From CAWDMW01 sp963803575 (lineage in GTDB: Bacteria > Pseudomonadota > Alphaproteobacteria > Rickettsiales > UBA998), in NCBI GenBank assembly GCA_963803575.1, contig CAWDMW010000002.1:434001-498000 (forward strand): a DNA stretch of 64,000 bases. Reading direction: 5' to 3'. The notes under the pieces were generated by a model. That model saw nothing but the letters and a program-made list of their open reading frames with translations, made no database searches and had not been told where the DNA came from. Position numbers and translations under genes: made by a program. Positions 51,317-63,472 of this stretch are shown piece by piece (the first letter of the stretch is position 1; the number at the start of each line of letters is the position of its first letter).

Positions 51317-51346
51317 TTGACGGGTGAGGGATAACAGGGATATACA
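51317..51346 (+). promoter_or_regulatory. rRNA promoter
   Basis: TTGACG at 51317-51322 and TATACA at 51341-51346, 18 bases apart, with a run of A upstream. It lies about 200 bases before 23S rRNA and 60 bases after aspC, so it drives the 23S-5S unit directly. Confidence 0.7.
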
Positions 51347-51417
51347 AGGCCTCCCACAACGGTGGGATGCGCAGCTGACTTAGTGCAAAACTGATAGGCA
51401 GCGCTGTTGTTAGAGAT

Positions 51418-51437
51418 TGTAAATAATGTTTTCCTTG
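51418..51437 (+). other. Left arm of 23S processing stem
   Basis: Exactly complementary over 20 bases to 54409-54428, so the flanks of 23S close into a 20-bp helix, the usual RNase III target in pre-rRNA. Confidence 0.85.
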
Positions 51438-51541
51438 ACCAAATTTGATTTACCCATATGGGTAATGATATTTTGAGTCGATGCAAATCTAAGGTATCGT
51501 TAATGTACAGACTTTTTTGTTCTGTACGATATATAGCTCAA

Positions 51542-54348
<2,807 letters not shown>

Positions 54349-54408
54349 ATTGAGTTATAGTCGTACAGTGCAAAACAGCACTGAACTGAACCTAGGTTTC
54401 GTCATCAA

Positions 54409-54428
54409 CAAGGAAAACATTATTTACA
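54409..54428 (+). other. Right arm of 23S processing stem
   Basis: Pairs exactly with 51418-51437. It is directly followed by the left arm of the 5S stem (54428-54448). Confidence 0.85.
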
Positions 54429-54590
54429 CAAAGTATAGCCGGCTTTTATGGCCTGGTGATTATAGCAGAGGTGGAACCACCCGTTCCCATTCCGAACACG
54501 AACGTGAAACCCTCTAGCGCCGATGGTACTTCATCTTAAGGTGTGGGAGAGTAGGTCGTTGCCAGGCTTTAAAAGCTGGCTATACTTTGT
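54428..54590 (+). other. 5S rRNA processing stem
   Basis: Arms 54428-54448 and 54570-54590 pair over 21 bases with one G-U pair and enclose the 5S gene. Such a stem can be an RNase E/III processing site, and the T-rich bases after 54590 may also make it the terminator of the rRNA unit. Confidence 0.75.
54451..54567 (+). rRNA. rrf: 5S ribosomal RNA
   Basis: 117 bases. Terminal helix GCCTGG/CCAGGC, the conserved CCCGTTCCCATTCCGAACACG loop and the GGTGTGGGAGAGTAGGTC end identify 5S rRNA. It lies 102 bases after 23S and is framed by its own processing stem. A TAXI binding-protein gene begins 97 bases downstream. Confidence 0.96.
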
Positions 54591-54663
54591 TTCTCTAATA
54601 TATATACCTAACCCCCCATGTTTTATTTGCTTCCTTCTATGTATCCATAGTACCTTCAATAGC

Positions 54664-55701
54664 ATGTTACGAAATATCTTCACCTATCTTCTATGTATCG
54701 GATTCATTGTTCTTCCGATAGCTGCTAAAAGCAAACCCGTACTTATGGTAACTGGTCCCGAGACCGGAACATATGTAACGTTTGGAAAGGATATTGCCAA
54801 TGTTATGGAATCACGTGATCAACTGGTAACGGTTAAACCAAGCAGTGGTTCTATAGATAATATACGTCAGTTAGTGGACCGCAATGGTACAGTATCACTA
54901 GGTATTGTCCAATCTGATATTCTTGGATTTATGAAACGATCTGATAGCGATAATACGAAAAAGGTTAGTAATAGCCTTTCTCTATTATTTCCATTTTATG
55001 ATGAAGAAGTTCATATACTGGCTCGTACCTCAATCAATGGCCTACGTGATTTGCAAGATAAGCGCATTGTTGTTGGTGAAGAAGGAAGTGGCAATATGCT
55101 GACAGCGATTAATTTAATGGCGTTGTCAGAAATTACTACTGACCATTTGCTCTATATGCCCCCTGCCGAAGGTGTGGTTGCTGTCCTGTCGGGTGACGCT
55201 GATGCCATGATTTTTGTAGGAGGTAAGCCTGTTACCTTATTTTCAAACCTATCCGCATTGAAGACATCTAAAGATAGAAAAAAAGCTGCACTACTAGATC
55301 AGGTGCATTTTGTTCCTGTTGACGACCAGCGCATTTTTACCGAATACTCGCCTACCCGCATCAACTCAAAAGACTATTCATTTGTGAAGAAAACCATACT
55401 GACAGCAAAAGTCTCTGCATTGCTGGTGGCTCGTAATGATGTAAATAATGACGCCGATAGTGACTATTGTAAGCAACTGCAAAATATTAGTTTAGGGATT
55501 GAAGCAAGCTTAAGTAAATTACAAAGCGATGGGCATCCCAAATGGAACGAAGTCAATTTGTATGAAAGTATATCATTATGGCCACGTCACCGTTGTGTAT
55601 GGGATGAACAGCGTTTTATTCCTGGCAACGATTCAAATAAGAAAGAAGCACTTACGCAAGATTTGCTTGATATTGTTCGACATGGTAGCAAAAAGCCATA
55701 A
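54664..55701 (+). CDS. TAXI-family TRAP transporter solute-binding protein
   Basis: 345 residues: signal peptide (IFTYLLCIGFIVLPIAAKS), then the TAXI fold with TGPETGTYVTFGKDIANVM, a GTVSLGIVQSDILGFMKR segment, and LQDKRIVVGEEGSGN. TAXI proteins bind small organic acids such as glutamate for TRAP importers. No TRAP permease gene is near. Its 3' end overlaps the regulator gene by 20 bases. I start at 54664 because upstream the frame runs back into the 5S gene. Confidence 0.87.
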   Translation: MLRNIFTYLLCIGFIVLPIAAKSKPVLMVTGPETGTYVTFGKDIANVMESRDQLVTVKPSSGSIDNIRQLVDRNGTVSLGIVQSDILGFMKRSDSDNTKKVSNSLSLLFPFYDEEVHILARTSINGLRDLQDKRIVVGEEGSGNMLTAINLMALSEITTDHLLYMPPAEGVVAVLSGDADAMIFVGGKPVTLFSNLSALKTSKDRKKAALLDQVHFVPVDDQRIFTEYSPTRINSKDYSFVKKTILTAKVSALLVARNDVNNDADSDYCKQLQNISLGIEASLSKLQSDGHPKWNEVNLYESISLWPRHRCVWDEQRFIPGNDSNKKEALTQDLLDIVRHGSKKP

Positions 55702-56251
55702 TTCACCATTATCTATTCATTGTTCACATGCATTGCTACACGATGCATTGACACAGCTATGTGCTGTGCTGGATATTACTGTTGGCAATAGTCAACCAGT
55801 ACTGTCACTACATTACTATGAATCGCCATTACCCCATCTTATGATAGAATCTTCTCTATCACCAAGTTCTTCTATTGAGCTTCCTCAATCGCTCAACGTT
55901 ATCGCTAAGTTAGTGCGTTATGAATGGGGGCAAGCTAAGCGCAATAATGTTGCTATCTTCGGTGGTGCGGTATTATTCGATATTCGTCAGCGTATTCTGC
56001 ATCAGGATGCCTCGGACCTATCGGTGAAACTTACAGAGAGGGAAGCAGACATATTGCAATCTTTGCTAGATGTTGGAGCAGATGGTGTCAGTCGAGAAGA
56101 AATATTGTGTCGTTGGGAGTATCATGAACAATCCGATACTCATACAATAGATACACATATATATCGCTTGCGACAAAAGCTGGAAACATCTTTTGCTAAA
56201 GAAATGTTTATTCGCACAGGCGATGGACGCTATTATTTACAATCTCTATAA
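55682..56251 (+). CDS. Winged-helix regulator without receiver domain
   Basis: 189 residues. The C-terminal part is an OmpR-type winged helix: LTEREADILQSLLDVGADGVSREEILCRW and THTIDTHIYRLRQKLE, of the form seen in a class of alphaproteobacterial response regulators. The N-terminal 100 residues show no phosphoacceptor Asp and do not make a full receiver, so it is probably not a phosphorylated response regulator. It overlaps the TAXI gene by 20 bases, which couples the two, so it may respond to TAXI ligand (inference). Confidence 0.75.
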   Translation: MVAKSHNSPLSIHCSHALLHDALTQLCAVLDITVGNSQPVLSLHYYESPLPHLMIESSLSPSSSIELPQSLNVIAKLVRYEWGQAKRNNVAIFGGAVLFDIRQRILHQDASDLSVKLTEREADILQSLLDVGADGVSREEILCRWEYHEQSDTHTIDTHIYRLRQKLETSFAKEMFIRTGDGRYYLQSL

Positions 56252-56294
56252 CATGCGTTATAGAGTAGATGTGACTATAAAATAGTGTGGTAGT

Positions 56295-56795
56295 ATGATC
56301 GTTGTAACAAGAAAATTAGTGTTTTATCTTAGCGTTATCGTTTGCATATCAAATGTTGCTACGGCGCAAACATTGCATTTTAGTGCAAAAAACTGGCGGG
56401 TATTTACCTCTTTGGATCAAGGTAAGAAAGTCTGTTATATGGCATCGGTGCCGGTTAATAAAACAGGTAATTACCGCAAGCGAGGCGAGCCATTTGTATT
56501 GGTGATGTACCAAAACAATGGATCAGATGAAGTGAGTGTTTCTTCGGGGTACCCTTATAAGGATGGTAGTTCAGTTGATATTCGGGTCGATAATAAGAGC
56601 TATAGTTTGTTCACCAAGGCTGAGCGTGCGTGGGCAAGGGAAGCAAGCACGGATTCAGCCCTTATTGGACAAATGATTAAGGGTAACAAGCTTATTGTGA
56701 AAGGGCATTCTAAACTTGGCACCTATTCTCAGGATAGTTATTCTTTAAGCGGGTTTACCTCGGCTTATAAGAAAATGAATTCACTATGTAAGTAA
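56295..56795 (+). CDS. IalB-family exported protein
   Basis: 166 residues with a signal peptide ending about NVATA. The mature part matches the invasion-associated locus B family: KVCYMASVPV, a VSSGYPYKDGSSVDIRV stretch, ERAWAREASTD, MIKGNKLIVKGHSKLGTYSQDSYSLSGF, and a final Cys. In Bartonella IalB promotes erythrocyte entry, but the family is widespread in free-living alphaproteobacteria, so this is not evidence of pathogenicity. Convergent with topoisomerase IB. Confidence 0.85.
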   Translation: MIVVTRKLVFYLSVIVCISNVATAQTLHFSAKNWRVFTSLDQGKKVCYMASVPVNKTGNYRKRGEPFVLVMYQNNGSDEVSVSSGYPYKDGSSVDIRVDNKSYSLFTKAERAWAREASTDSALIGQMIKGNKLIVKGHSKLGTYSQDSYSLSGFTSAYKKMNSLCK

Positions 56796-56798
56796 CGG

Positions 56799-57839
56799 TT
56801 AGTAGATGATATGATGTTTCCACCAGTCATTGAAGAATACATCTTTTTGACTGGCGTCATGCTGCTTGCACCATTGGTGTATTGATCCGTTTTCCCAGTG
56901 ACTAGCAATGTCAGGATGAATGTAGGATTTTTTGCATACAGCACGTGTATGGCCGAGTAACTTGGTCACGTGTTTAACTGACGACTCATAAATGCTGGAC
57001 ATTGCTTGAGGGTCTGTCATCTCGCATGATTTCACTTGTTGTGACAACTCATATAGTAATTCTCTACATGCTGCCCATGTGCGAATGTCTTTTGCCGTAA
57101 AGGGGTGCCCTGTTTTTTCTTGCAGGTACGTGTTTACATCTTGCGAGGCTACCACATGCTTATCGCCTGCCTCATCAATGTATTTAAAGAGTTCATAGCC
57201 GGGTATTTCTTCGCAGCGTTTTAATAAGCGAACAAGCGTCTTATTGGTTATGTTGATTTGCCACAAGGTTCCATTTTTACCCTCGAATTCCAACTCCGCG
57301 CTATCGTCTGATATATGACTATGTTTCTTGCGTAAGGTGGTCACGCCATAGGTTTGATGGGCTTTAGCGTATTTCAAGCTACCTATACGTACATAGTTTG
57401 TGAGCATCAGCGTAATCATTCCGGCGATCACACGCTCTTTGGACATAGTTTTTTGCTGTAAATCACTTGCTAATATAGTGCGTAAATGTGGCAGAGCTTT
57501 TGTAAACGGTTTGACATACGTAAATTTTGTTTCATTGCGAATGGTTTGCCATTTCGGATGATAGCGATATTGCTTACGCTGCCGATTATCACGCCCCGTT
57601 GCTTGCAAGTGGCCGTTATCCTGTTCACATATCCAAACCTGACTATAGGCAGGTGGAATAGCCAGTGATTTGATGCGCTTCAGTTGCTTTTTGCATGTGA
57701 TATGCACATCATCGGATGTGTAATAGGCAAAGCCTTTGCCACATTTGCGGCGTGACATTCCAGGTTGAGCGTCTGTGACATAATGCAAACCGGTTTGGCT
57801 GGCAAGCATCTGGTAGTGATCGGGATCGTAACTTGGCAT
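56799..57839 (-). CDS. DNA topoisomerase IB (poxvirus-type)
   Basis: 346 residues. An N-terminal domain (GFAYYTSDDVHITCKKQLKRIKSLAIPPAYSQVWIC) recognises DNA, and the catalytic domain has the pentad segments (MLTNYVRIGSLKYAK, FTAKDIRTWAACRELL) and the tyrosine nucleophile in CKKSYIHPDI. Enzymes of this kind relax supercoils by nicking one strand. The bacterial forms are scattered, and often lie by stress genes, as here (divergent from a DUF2945/flavin-type pair). The chromosomal topA is not in the window. Confidence 0.9.
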   Translation of the reverse strand: MPSYDPDHYQMLASQTGLHYVTDAQPGMSRRKCGKGFAYYTSDDVHITCKKQLKRIKSLAIPPAYSQVWICEQDNGHLQATGRDNRQRKQYRYHPKWQTIRNETKFTYVKPFTKALPHLRTILASDLQQKTMSKERVIAGMITLMLTNYVRIGSLKYAKAHQTYGVTTLRKKHSHISDDSAELEFEGKNGTLWQINITNKTLVRLLKRCEEIPGYELFKYIDEAGDKHVVASQDVNTYLQEKTGHPFTAKDIRTWAACRELLYELSQQVKSCEMTDPQAMSSIYESSVKHVTKLLGHTRAVCKKSYIHPDIASHWENGSIHQWCKQHDASQKDVFFNDWWKHHIIY

Positions 57840-57904
57840 AAATAATAGAGAATTGATAGTGGGTGTGTGAGTATTTCTTCTTAACGTATAAGAGGGTATG
57901 AACG

Positions 57905-58114
57905 ATGTATCAAACAGGAAAACAGATCAAATGGTCATGGGGTAATGGCTATGGCAATGGTAAAATCACGCAAATTTATAAAGAGAAAATCACTAAGACT
58001 ATTGATGGCTCGGAAATTACGCGCAATGGGTCAGAAGATAACCCTGCTTACCTAATTGAGCAGAAAGACGGCGATCAGGTGTTAAAGCTTCATTCTGAAG
58101 TGGAGGCAGCGTAG
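57905..58114 (+). CDS. DUF2945 family small protein
   Basis: 69 residues with GKQIKWSWGNGYGNGKI, a strongly basic middle and SEDNPAYLIEQKDGDQVLKLHSEV, the pattern of DUF2945 (also called the hypervirulence-associated TUDOR domain). Biochemical role unknown. GAGGGT lies before the ATG. Its stop is 3 bases before the next gene, so the two are an operon. Confidence 0.8.
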   Translation: MYQTGKQIKWSWGNGYGNGKITQIYKEKITKTIDGSEITRNGSEDNPAYLIEQKDGDQVLKLHSEVEAA

Positions 58115-58117
58115 GCA

Positions 58118-58600
58118 ATGATTACACAAGAGCAAAAGCAACAATTATGGACGCTTATTGAACCTATTGGTACGGCCATGTTAGCGAGTTGGAATGGTGA
58201 ATACCTCCATGCTCGTCCTATGGTTCATGTTAATGATACGTTTGAGGGGGAGTTACTGTTTTATACCCATATGGATAGTGCGAAAGTAGATGAAATTTCC
58301 AACTATGATGATGTGTGCCTGAGCTACATGGATACAGATAAACAATGTTACGTGTCTCTTTCAGGTGCTGCCATGTTCACGCAGGACAAAAAGCTGATTG
58401 ATAAGCATTGGAATGCTTTTGTTGCAGCGTGGTTTCCGGAAGGAAAAGACAGCCGTGACATAGGTCTGCTGCGCGTACATGTGTATAAAGCGGAGATATG
58501 GGATTCTCCTTCCAGCTCGATGGTGCAGCTGTTTCATATTGCCAAAGCCAACATGACAAACACTAAGCCAGATATGGGAGAGCATGAAAAGTTTGGTTGA
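58118..58600 (+). CDS. Pyridoxamine 5'-phosphate oxidase-related protein (stress protein 26-like)
   Basis: 160 residues of the split-barrel flavin-binding superfamily: IGTAMLASWNGEYLHARPMVHV, FYTHMDSAKVDEISNYDDVCLSYMD, YVSLSGAAMFTQDKKLIDKHW. It matches the general-stress-protein 26 group, which probably binds FMN or FAD; it is not PdxH. Co-transcribed with the DUF2945 gene, and the pair diverges from topoisomerase IB. A bidirectional terminator follows at 58620-58651. Confidence 0.82.
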   Translation: MITQEQKQQLWTLIEPIGTAMLASWNGEYLHARPMVHVNDTFEGELLFYTHMDSAKVDEISNYDDVCLSYMDTDKQCYVSLSGAAMFTQDKKLIDKHWNAFVAAWFPEGKDSRDIGLLRVHVYKAEIWDSPSSSMVQLFHIAKANMTNTKPDMGEHEKFG

Positions 58601-58619
58601 TGGTGATATTAAACGTACA

Positions 58620-58651
58620 AAAGCCTCCTACATGTGAATGTAGGAGGCTTT
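58620..58651. terminator. Bidirectional terminator between stress gene and exopolysaccharide locus
   Basis: 14-bp perfect stem (58620-58633 with 58638-58651) with a GTGA loop. On plus TTTCTTTG follows, on minus TTTTGT, so it stops both the flavin-type gene and the co-polymerase gene. Confidence 0.85.
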
Positions 58652-58666
58652 CTTTGTGGTGAAGAT

Positions 58667-60772
58667 TTAAGCAATTTTGTTATTCGTATAACGTGGGTAA
58701 AGTTTGAAATTATAGTGTCTGGCAAGCTCATCCATATCTGCTTTATTCAAAATGACACCAAGCATTTTTTCTTTAGGCAGTTGATGGTCATGCAGGCTTA
58801 TGGCCAGATCATTCCCTGACGTTTGTCCCCATTCACCTACGGCAATGAAACTGTCGATATTAGGCGCAATACTTTCCACATCTGACGTGGCAGCCAGCGG
58901 TGGTAAATCCAGTATAATGTAATCAAAGCTATCAGCATATAGGTCTAACAACATTTTGATTTGCACCTGATTAATATGTTGTAGCAACGCTTCCGTGTTA
59001 TCTGTGATGGCTGTCAGGATAGATAGGCCTGTTTGCGCTTCACGTATCAGCACGTCATGTATGTTGGCATCATGAAGGAACACGGCTCCCAGGCCTTGCA
59101 CATTTTCTTTGAAATCCGTTTGTTTAAAGGTTGGATTGCGAACATCCAGATCAATCAGCAGGCATGAAGCACCGGTCTTTGCAATATATGTTGCAATATT
59201 TGCTGCTACCGTTGATTTTCCTTCATCAGCGTAGTTAGAGACAATACCTGTAACGTGGTGCTTTTTTTGACCCTTTTTGCGATCAATATACGCTTTTGTT
59301 TTTCTGGCAGTCTCAGCAAAGGATGAAAACGGATTGTCAATGACCGCAGTACTTAGCGAATTTGCAAACTGAAATGCATGTTTCGTATTTTGACCCTGCG
59401 TATGACGTTTCTTATTTTCAATTTTTGGGAAATATCCAAGAAAAGAGAGTCCCAGTTGCATACGAATATGGCTAGGGGTACGCATGCTCTTATCCTGTGA
59501 CTCAAGCAAGATGACGGTAACAACACTGGTTCCAATGCCAAGAATGATAGACACAGCAATGATTAAAGGCACTTTAGGGTGGCTCGGATCAAGAGGTTCT
59601 ACTGCTTGCGAAATGATACGCGTACTGGAGATAGCGAAGGATTCTTGCTGTCCAAGCAACTCCACTTTTTGCAGGTAAGCTTCATACAGATTATCATACG
59701 TTGCGGCTTCCTGTTCCAGCTTGAACAATTCAGCTTGTAATGTGTCATCACCTACTTTGATATTGATGGACTTACGAAGGCTACTTTGTAGCGTTTTCTC
59801 GCGTGCTTTGGAGATTTCAAATTCACTTTGCTGACTTTGAGCAATACGCTTCATCTCGCGGAAGATCAAGTCTTCATACTCCGCAATTTCACGGCGCATT
59901 TCTTTCACTTTATCATGATCCGACCCGAGCAAACGTTGCAGTTCATACAGGCGTTTCTTGCTCTCAAGGTAACTGGTACGAATGTTGTTAATAACATCAT
60001 TATCAAGTGCAGTAGCAACAGCCGCATTAATATCGCGGGTTTCGATAACGTTCTGGCTATGCTCATAACGCGCCTTTGCAGAAGCACTTTGCGCTCTGGC
60101 CTGACCTAGCTGCGTATTAATTTCCAAAAGCTGATCTTCATTAATCATACGGCCATTAGCAGAATATATATCATGCTTTACACGGAATTGCTGGACAGCT
60201 TGATTGGCTTCTTTTGACTTTTCTTGCAGTTCAGCCAAACGCTTGGTTAACCATTCTGCACCAGTGGCGGAAGCAGACCGTTGTGCGTCGATATAATCAG
60301 CAATATACGCTTCTGCAAAGATGTTCGTGATACGCTCTGACAGCTCAGGTGTGCGAGCTGTGTAGCGGATAGACAAGACATATGTTTCACCTTCACGATC
60401 AATTTGTAGACTATCATCCATAATCTCCAGAATTTCTTCTGTTTCCAGACTTTCATCTGTTGAAATCATTAATCCTTCTTTTTGCGCCTGTTCCAAAACA
60501 CGCAGGGCTAGCCCACGTGACGTCAGAATTTCTACCTGACTTTCAATGACACCAATAGACAGATCCTGTTGTGAACTTGAGGAGACTTGCGAAGCAATGC
60601 TGGCCTGACCCGGATCAAGCATCACAATAGCTTCAGAGGTATAGCGTTTAGGCGCTAAAAGTAAGTAGGCTGTTCCGGCGAGTAAGAAGCCAAAAACGAT
60701 GAGAGCAATAATACGTTTTCGCTTACGAAGAGCGGAGAGAACGTGTTTAAAATCAAAAACTTCATTTTCCAT
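58667..60772 (-). CDS. Exopolysaccharide co-polymerase with tyrosine-kinase-type ATPase domain (Wzc-like)
   Basis: 701 residues. The N-terminal Wzz region has membrane segments near 20-38 and 415-435 and a long coiled-coil periplasmic part. The cytoplasmic C-terminus is a BY-kinase-type ATPase: Walker A as NYADEGKST, LLIDLDVRNP, and FDYIILDLPPL. The tail has a few tyrosines (HYNFKLYPRY), fewer than typical Wzc clusters. It controls polysaccharide chain length and export with the Wza-type protein encoded 50 bases upstream. Confidence 0.92.
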   Translation of the reverse strand: MENEVFDFKHVLSALRKRKRIIALIVFGFLLAGTAYLLLAPKRYTSEAIVMLDPGQASIASQVSSSSQQDLSIGVIESQVEILTSRGLALRVLEQAQKEGLMISTDESLETEEILEIMDDSLQIDREGETYVLSIRYTARTPELSERITNIFAEAYIADYIDAQRSASATGAEWLTKRLAELQEKSKEANQAVQQFRVKHDIYSANGRMINEDQLLEINTQLGQARAQSASAKARYEHSQNVIETRDINAAVATALDNDVINNIRTSYLESKKRLYELQRLLGSDHDKVKEMRREIAEYEDLIFREMKRIAQSQQSEFEISKAREKTLQSSLRKSINIKVGDDTLQAELFKLEQEAATYDNLYEAYLQKVELLGQQESFAISSTRIISQAVEPLDPSHPKVPLIIAVSIILGIGTSVVTVILLESQDKSMRTPSHIRMQLGLSFLGYFPKIENKKRHTQGQNTKHAFQFANSLSTAVIDNPFSSFAETARKTKAYIDRKKGQKKHHVTGIVSNYADEGKSTVAANIATYIAKTGASCLLIDLDVRNPTFKQTDFKENVQGLGAVFLHDANIHDVLIREAQTGLSILTAITDNTEALLQHINQVQIKMLLDLYADSFDYIILDLPPLAATSDVESIAPNIDSFIAVGEWGQTSGNDLAISLHDHQLPKEKMLGVILNKADMDELARHYNFKLYPRYTNNKIA

Positions 60773-60823
60773 GAGGGTATATACCTGACGATAAGGGGGG
60801 TAAAATTATATTAAAATAAGGAT

Positions 60824-62044
60824 TTAGTCACCGGCGGTGCGGGTGTTCACTGTTGTGACGGAACCTGGGTTAAGCAAGCTTAGGAACTTTAGCACTTCCA
60901 CAGTTTCCGCGTTACCGACATAGACAATATCACCATCTTCAATAGGGAATTGCTGTGTCAGGAAGAAGCCACCACCTTCGCGCAAATCAAACTTGTAAGC
61001 GGTTGGCACCTGTGATTCGAGTAAATCCAGTTTGTTGCTTTGCGATGCCTGATCGTCATTTTCCAAAGCAATAAGCTGGTCAATATACGATTTGTTCTCC
61101 AAACGATAGACATACACTTCAGACGGATCCGCTTGCAGGTCGTTCAGTCCTTGTCCGCGTGCCAATGCTTCAGATAGCTTCAGGTGACGTGTGTTAAACT
61201 GATATTCTCCTGCAAAGCCTGTTGCACCAAACAAAGCGAATGTTTCTGGCTCGCTGGACAAATAGACCGTATCGTTTGGCTTGAGGTAAACATTTTTAGC
61301 AGGGATTTCCATAAGTGCCGGAAAACGAATTTCATATTCGCGACCGTTGCGTTGCAAATTTACCATAGTTTCGTACCCTTCAATATTGGGGCCACCTGCA
61401 CGCGCAATCGCATCCAGTACTTTTTCTTTATTAAAGTTTAAAGAGTAGCGCGTTGCAGCATTGACGGCACCAACAACAGAAATTTCTGAGCCGCCACGAT
61501 CTTCAAAGCTGATGACAATTTGCGGATCAATTGCTTTACGTTGTAGCTTTTGTACAATATCCTGCTCTATTTCATGGACAAACTTGCCTGCTGCTTCTAT
61601 GCGTCCTGCGTAAGGAATAGTGAGGTAGCCATTTTCATCAATGGTTTGCGATGGCAGATCAACAAAGTTTCCCTGATTAATGCCTGGCTCCAAAGGAACA
61701 AACAATCCGCCCGGACGCGATTCAAATACGGTGATAGATAAGCGATCACCAACAGCAACCAAGATATTGTCACCTTCTTCCTGAGCCGGCCATACCATGG
61801 CATCTGTCAGCTTCTTTTCGCGCGCCCCTGCTTCAATCGTGGTGATAAGAGGTTTGGTTACCTGCACTAATGCATAGTCCGTTCCCGCTTCATCAACGGT
61901 GTCTTCTGTCTTTAGTTTGATATTTAACGAGGCATCACTACGTATGTCATCGCTATGAGGGCCCGTCACAGGGAATAGGGTACAACCTGAGACAGCCATA
62001 CTGGACAGGACGGTAAAAGAAAGTATGTAATTTTTAATAGACAT
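60824..62044 (-). CDS. Polysaccharide export lipoprotein (Wza-like)
   Basis: About 406 residues. The lipobox MAVSGC gives a lipidated cysteine at residue 21. Then the poly_export domain (ILVAVGDRLSITVFESRPG, YLTIPYAGRIEAAGKFV) and SLBB-type repeats (EISVVGAVNAATRYSLN, DTVYLSSEPETFALFGATGFAGEYQ). It forms the outer-membrane channel through which the polysaccharide leaves. ATG 62044 gives a proper signal; the promoter 62072-62100 lies just upstream. Divergent from the polymerase gene. Confidence 0.92.
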   Translation of the reverse strand: MSIKNYILSFTVLSSMAVSGCTLFPVTGPHSDDIRSDASLNIKLKTEDTVDEAGTDYALVQVTKPLITTIEAGAREKKLTDAMVWPAQEEGDNILVAVGDRLSITVFESRPGGLFVPLEPGINQGNFVDLPSQTIDENGYLTIPYAGRIEAAGKFVHEIEQDIVQKLQRKAIDPQIVISFEDRGGSEISVVGAVNAATRYSLNFNKEKVLDAIARAGGPNIEGYETMVNLQRNGREYEIRFPALMEIPAKNVYLKPNDTVYLSSEPETFALFGATGFAGEYQFNTRHLKLSEALARGQGLNDLQADPSEVYVYRLENKSYIDQLIALENDDQASQSNKLDLLESQVPTAYKFDLREGGGFFLTQQFPIEDGDIVYVGNAETVEVLKFLSLLNPGSVTTVNTRTAGD

Positions 62045-62071
62045 TATCAGCTCATTTAGTTCGTTGTGCAT

Positions 62072-62100
62072 GGTATAAGCTATTTTGATACAATAATCAA
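62072..62100 (-). promoter_or_regulatory. Promoter for the export/co-polymerase operon
   Basis: On minus TTGATT (62095-62100) and TATACC (62072-62077), 17 bases apart. It lies 28 bases before the Wza-type start and fits the divergent layout with the polymerase gene. Confidence 0.5.
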
Positions 62101-62187
62101 TTGCAAAGAATCCCTAAAACAGTATAAATGTCACTTGTGTAACATCAGCAACACCATAGGCGCGGATTTCCGCAGGATACAGATAAC

Positions 62188-63471
62188 ATGATGCAAGCAA
62201 TAAAACGTTTCTACGAAAAAAATCTCTTTGAACGGATCGTAGTTTACTCCCTCTTATCGTTCTTACTATCTAAAATATATGCAGAATTCGTGTTGGGAGA
62301 GTTATTGTTCTACCACCCGCAAGTGACGCAATGGATATTCTTTAGTGCATTGACTCTGGACTATGTCGTGTGTCTGCCAAAGATCACCCGAATGCGGGTG
62401 ACGTTTAACATGATGTCGATGTATAGCCTCATTATTATGACCATGATTCTGCATGGTTTGGCTGTGGGTATCTATAATGACAACCCATTATTCACTATAT
62501 TTAATGATGTTGTGCCGCTTTTAATGATTTCTCTTAATATCTTGCGTATGCAATCTGAGGCAGAAAATCACGTACCGATTAACTTTAAGTTCATTTTCTA
62601 TACGTCATTGCTGGTGCAGGCTATTTCGACGCTGAGCAGTATTGTGGTGGCGTATGGCGGATTGTTAGAAATGACGTTATTCACGCCTGACACGATGACC
62701 ATCGTTACTTTTTGTGCGGCGCTCTATACGTGGAAGAAGATTCCGCTATGGTGCTGGATTGTCTTTATGATCGAGCTGGGTTTCGGTGTGACGCAATTAA
62801 ATCGCACGACGATGCTGTTCTTAGGCATCGTATTCTTGGGATATGTGATGCTGCAAATCTTACGAGCGCCTATTAAAGGAGTGATTGTGCTTGGCAGTGT
62901 GATCGTAGTTGTCACGCTGGCATTTAATTCTCTGCCGAAAGATTCCATGACCTATGTGCGTATTAATGACTTAGCGAATCTGGATTTGGGTAAGCGCACC
63001 GGTGCCGTGGGTGAGCGTCAGCAGGAATGGGATAGTATCAATACGGATTTACGCAAACGTGGCCAAACGGATGAATGGCTGGGATTTGGTATGGGGGGTA
63101 CGTATACGATGAAATTTACCTATGAAATACGTGAAGGCTATGGTCATGCCCATTATTCTTGGGCATGGTTCAAGATGCGTTTTGGTGAGTTAGGGTATTT
63201 ATATCTGGCCATATTGGCAGGCATGATGATGGTTAATACGTTTAGGGGAATTATTATCGGGACGCCAGTCAGCACAACTGTGGCATTTATCTGCCTGTTT
63301 GGTCTGGTATATCTGGTGACTTACGTCAATTCTGTCTGGTTGCTTTCTGGATTGCACTTCCTGCACATGCCGATTAACCGCAAGATTCTTAACCGTAGCC
63401 AACGCTCTGCGGATCGTGATTATGGGGAATTGCAGCAAAATAGTGTTGTGATGGGAAGTAAGGTAAACTGA
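62188..63471 (+). CDS. O-antigen ligase/polymerase-like membrane protein
   Basis: 427 residues, about ten membrane segments and a larger periplasmic loop near 265-330 (KRTGAVGERQQEWDSINTDLRK, WLGFGMGGTYTM, GYGHAHYSWAWFKMRFGELG). The layout and the H-rich loop fit the Wzy/WaaL-type family, which polymerises or ligates undecaprenyl-linked sugars. Whether it is polymerase or ligase cannot be told. It sits by the exporter and flippase genes, which argues for polymerase. ATG 62188; stop is one base before the next start. Confidence 0.8.
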   Translation: MMQAIKRFYEKNLFERIVVYSLLSFLLSKIYAEFVLGELLFYHPQVTQWIFFSALTLDYVVCLPKITRMRVTFNMMSMYSLIIMTMILHGLAVGIYNDNPLFTIFNDVVPLLMISLNILRMQSEAENHVPINFKFIFYTSLLVQAISTLSSIVVAYGGLLEMTLFTPDTMTIVTFCAALYTWKKIPLWCWIVFMIELGFGVTQLNRTTMLFLGIVFLGYVMLQILRAPIKGVIVLGSVIVVVTLAFNSLPKDSMTYVRINDLANLDLGKRTGAVGERQQEWDSINTDLRKRGQTDEWLGFGMGGTYTMKFTYEIREGYGHAHYSWAWFKMRFGELGYLYLAILAGMMMVNTFRGIIIGTPVSTTVAFICLFGLVYLVTYVNSVWLLSGLHFLHMPINRKILNRSQRSADRDYGELQQNSVVMGSKVN

Positions 63472-63472
63472 C

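Noticed and set aside
54523..54663. Upstream extension of the TAXI gene frame
   Set aside because: It runs through the 3' half of 5S rRNA and its processing stem; the signal peptide starts at 54664.
55529..55681. Upstream extension of the winged-helix gene
   Set aside because: It lies wholly inside the TAXI coding sequence in another frame and shows no domain.
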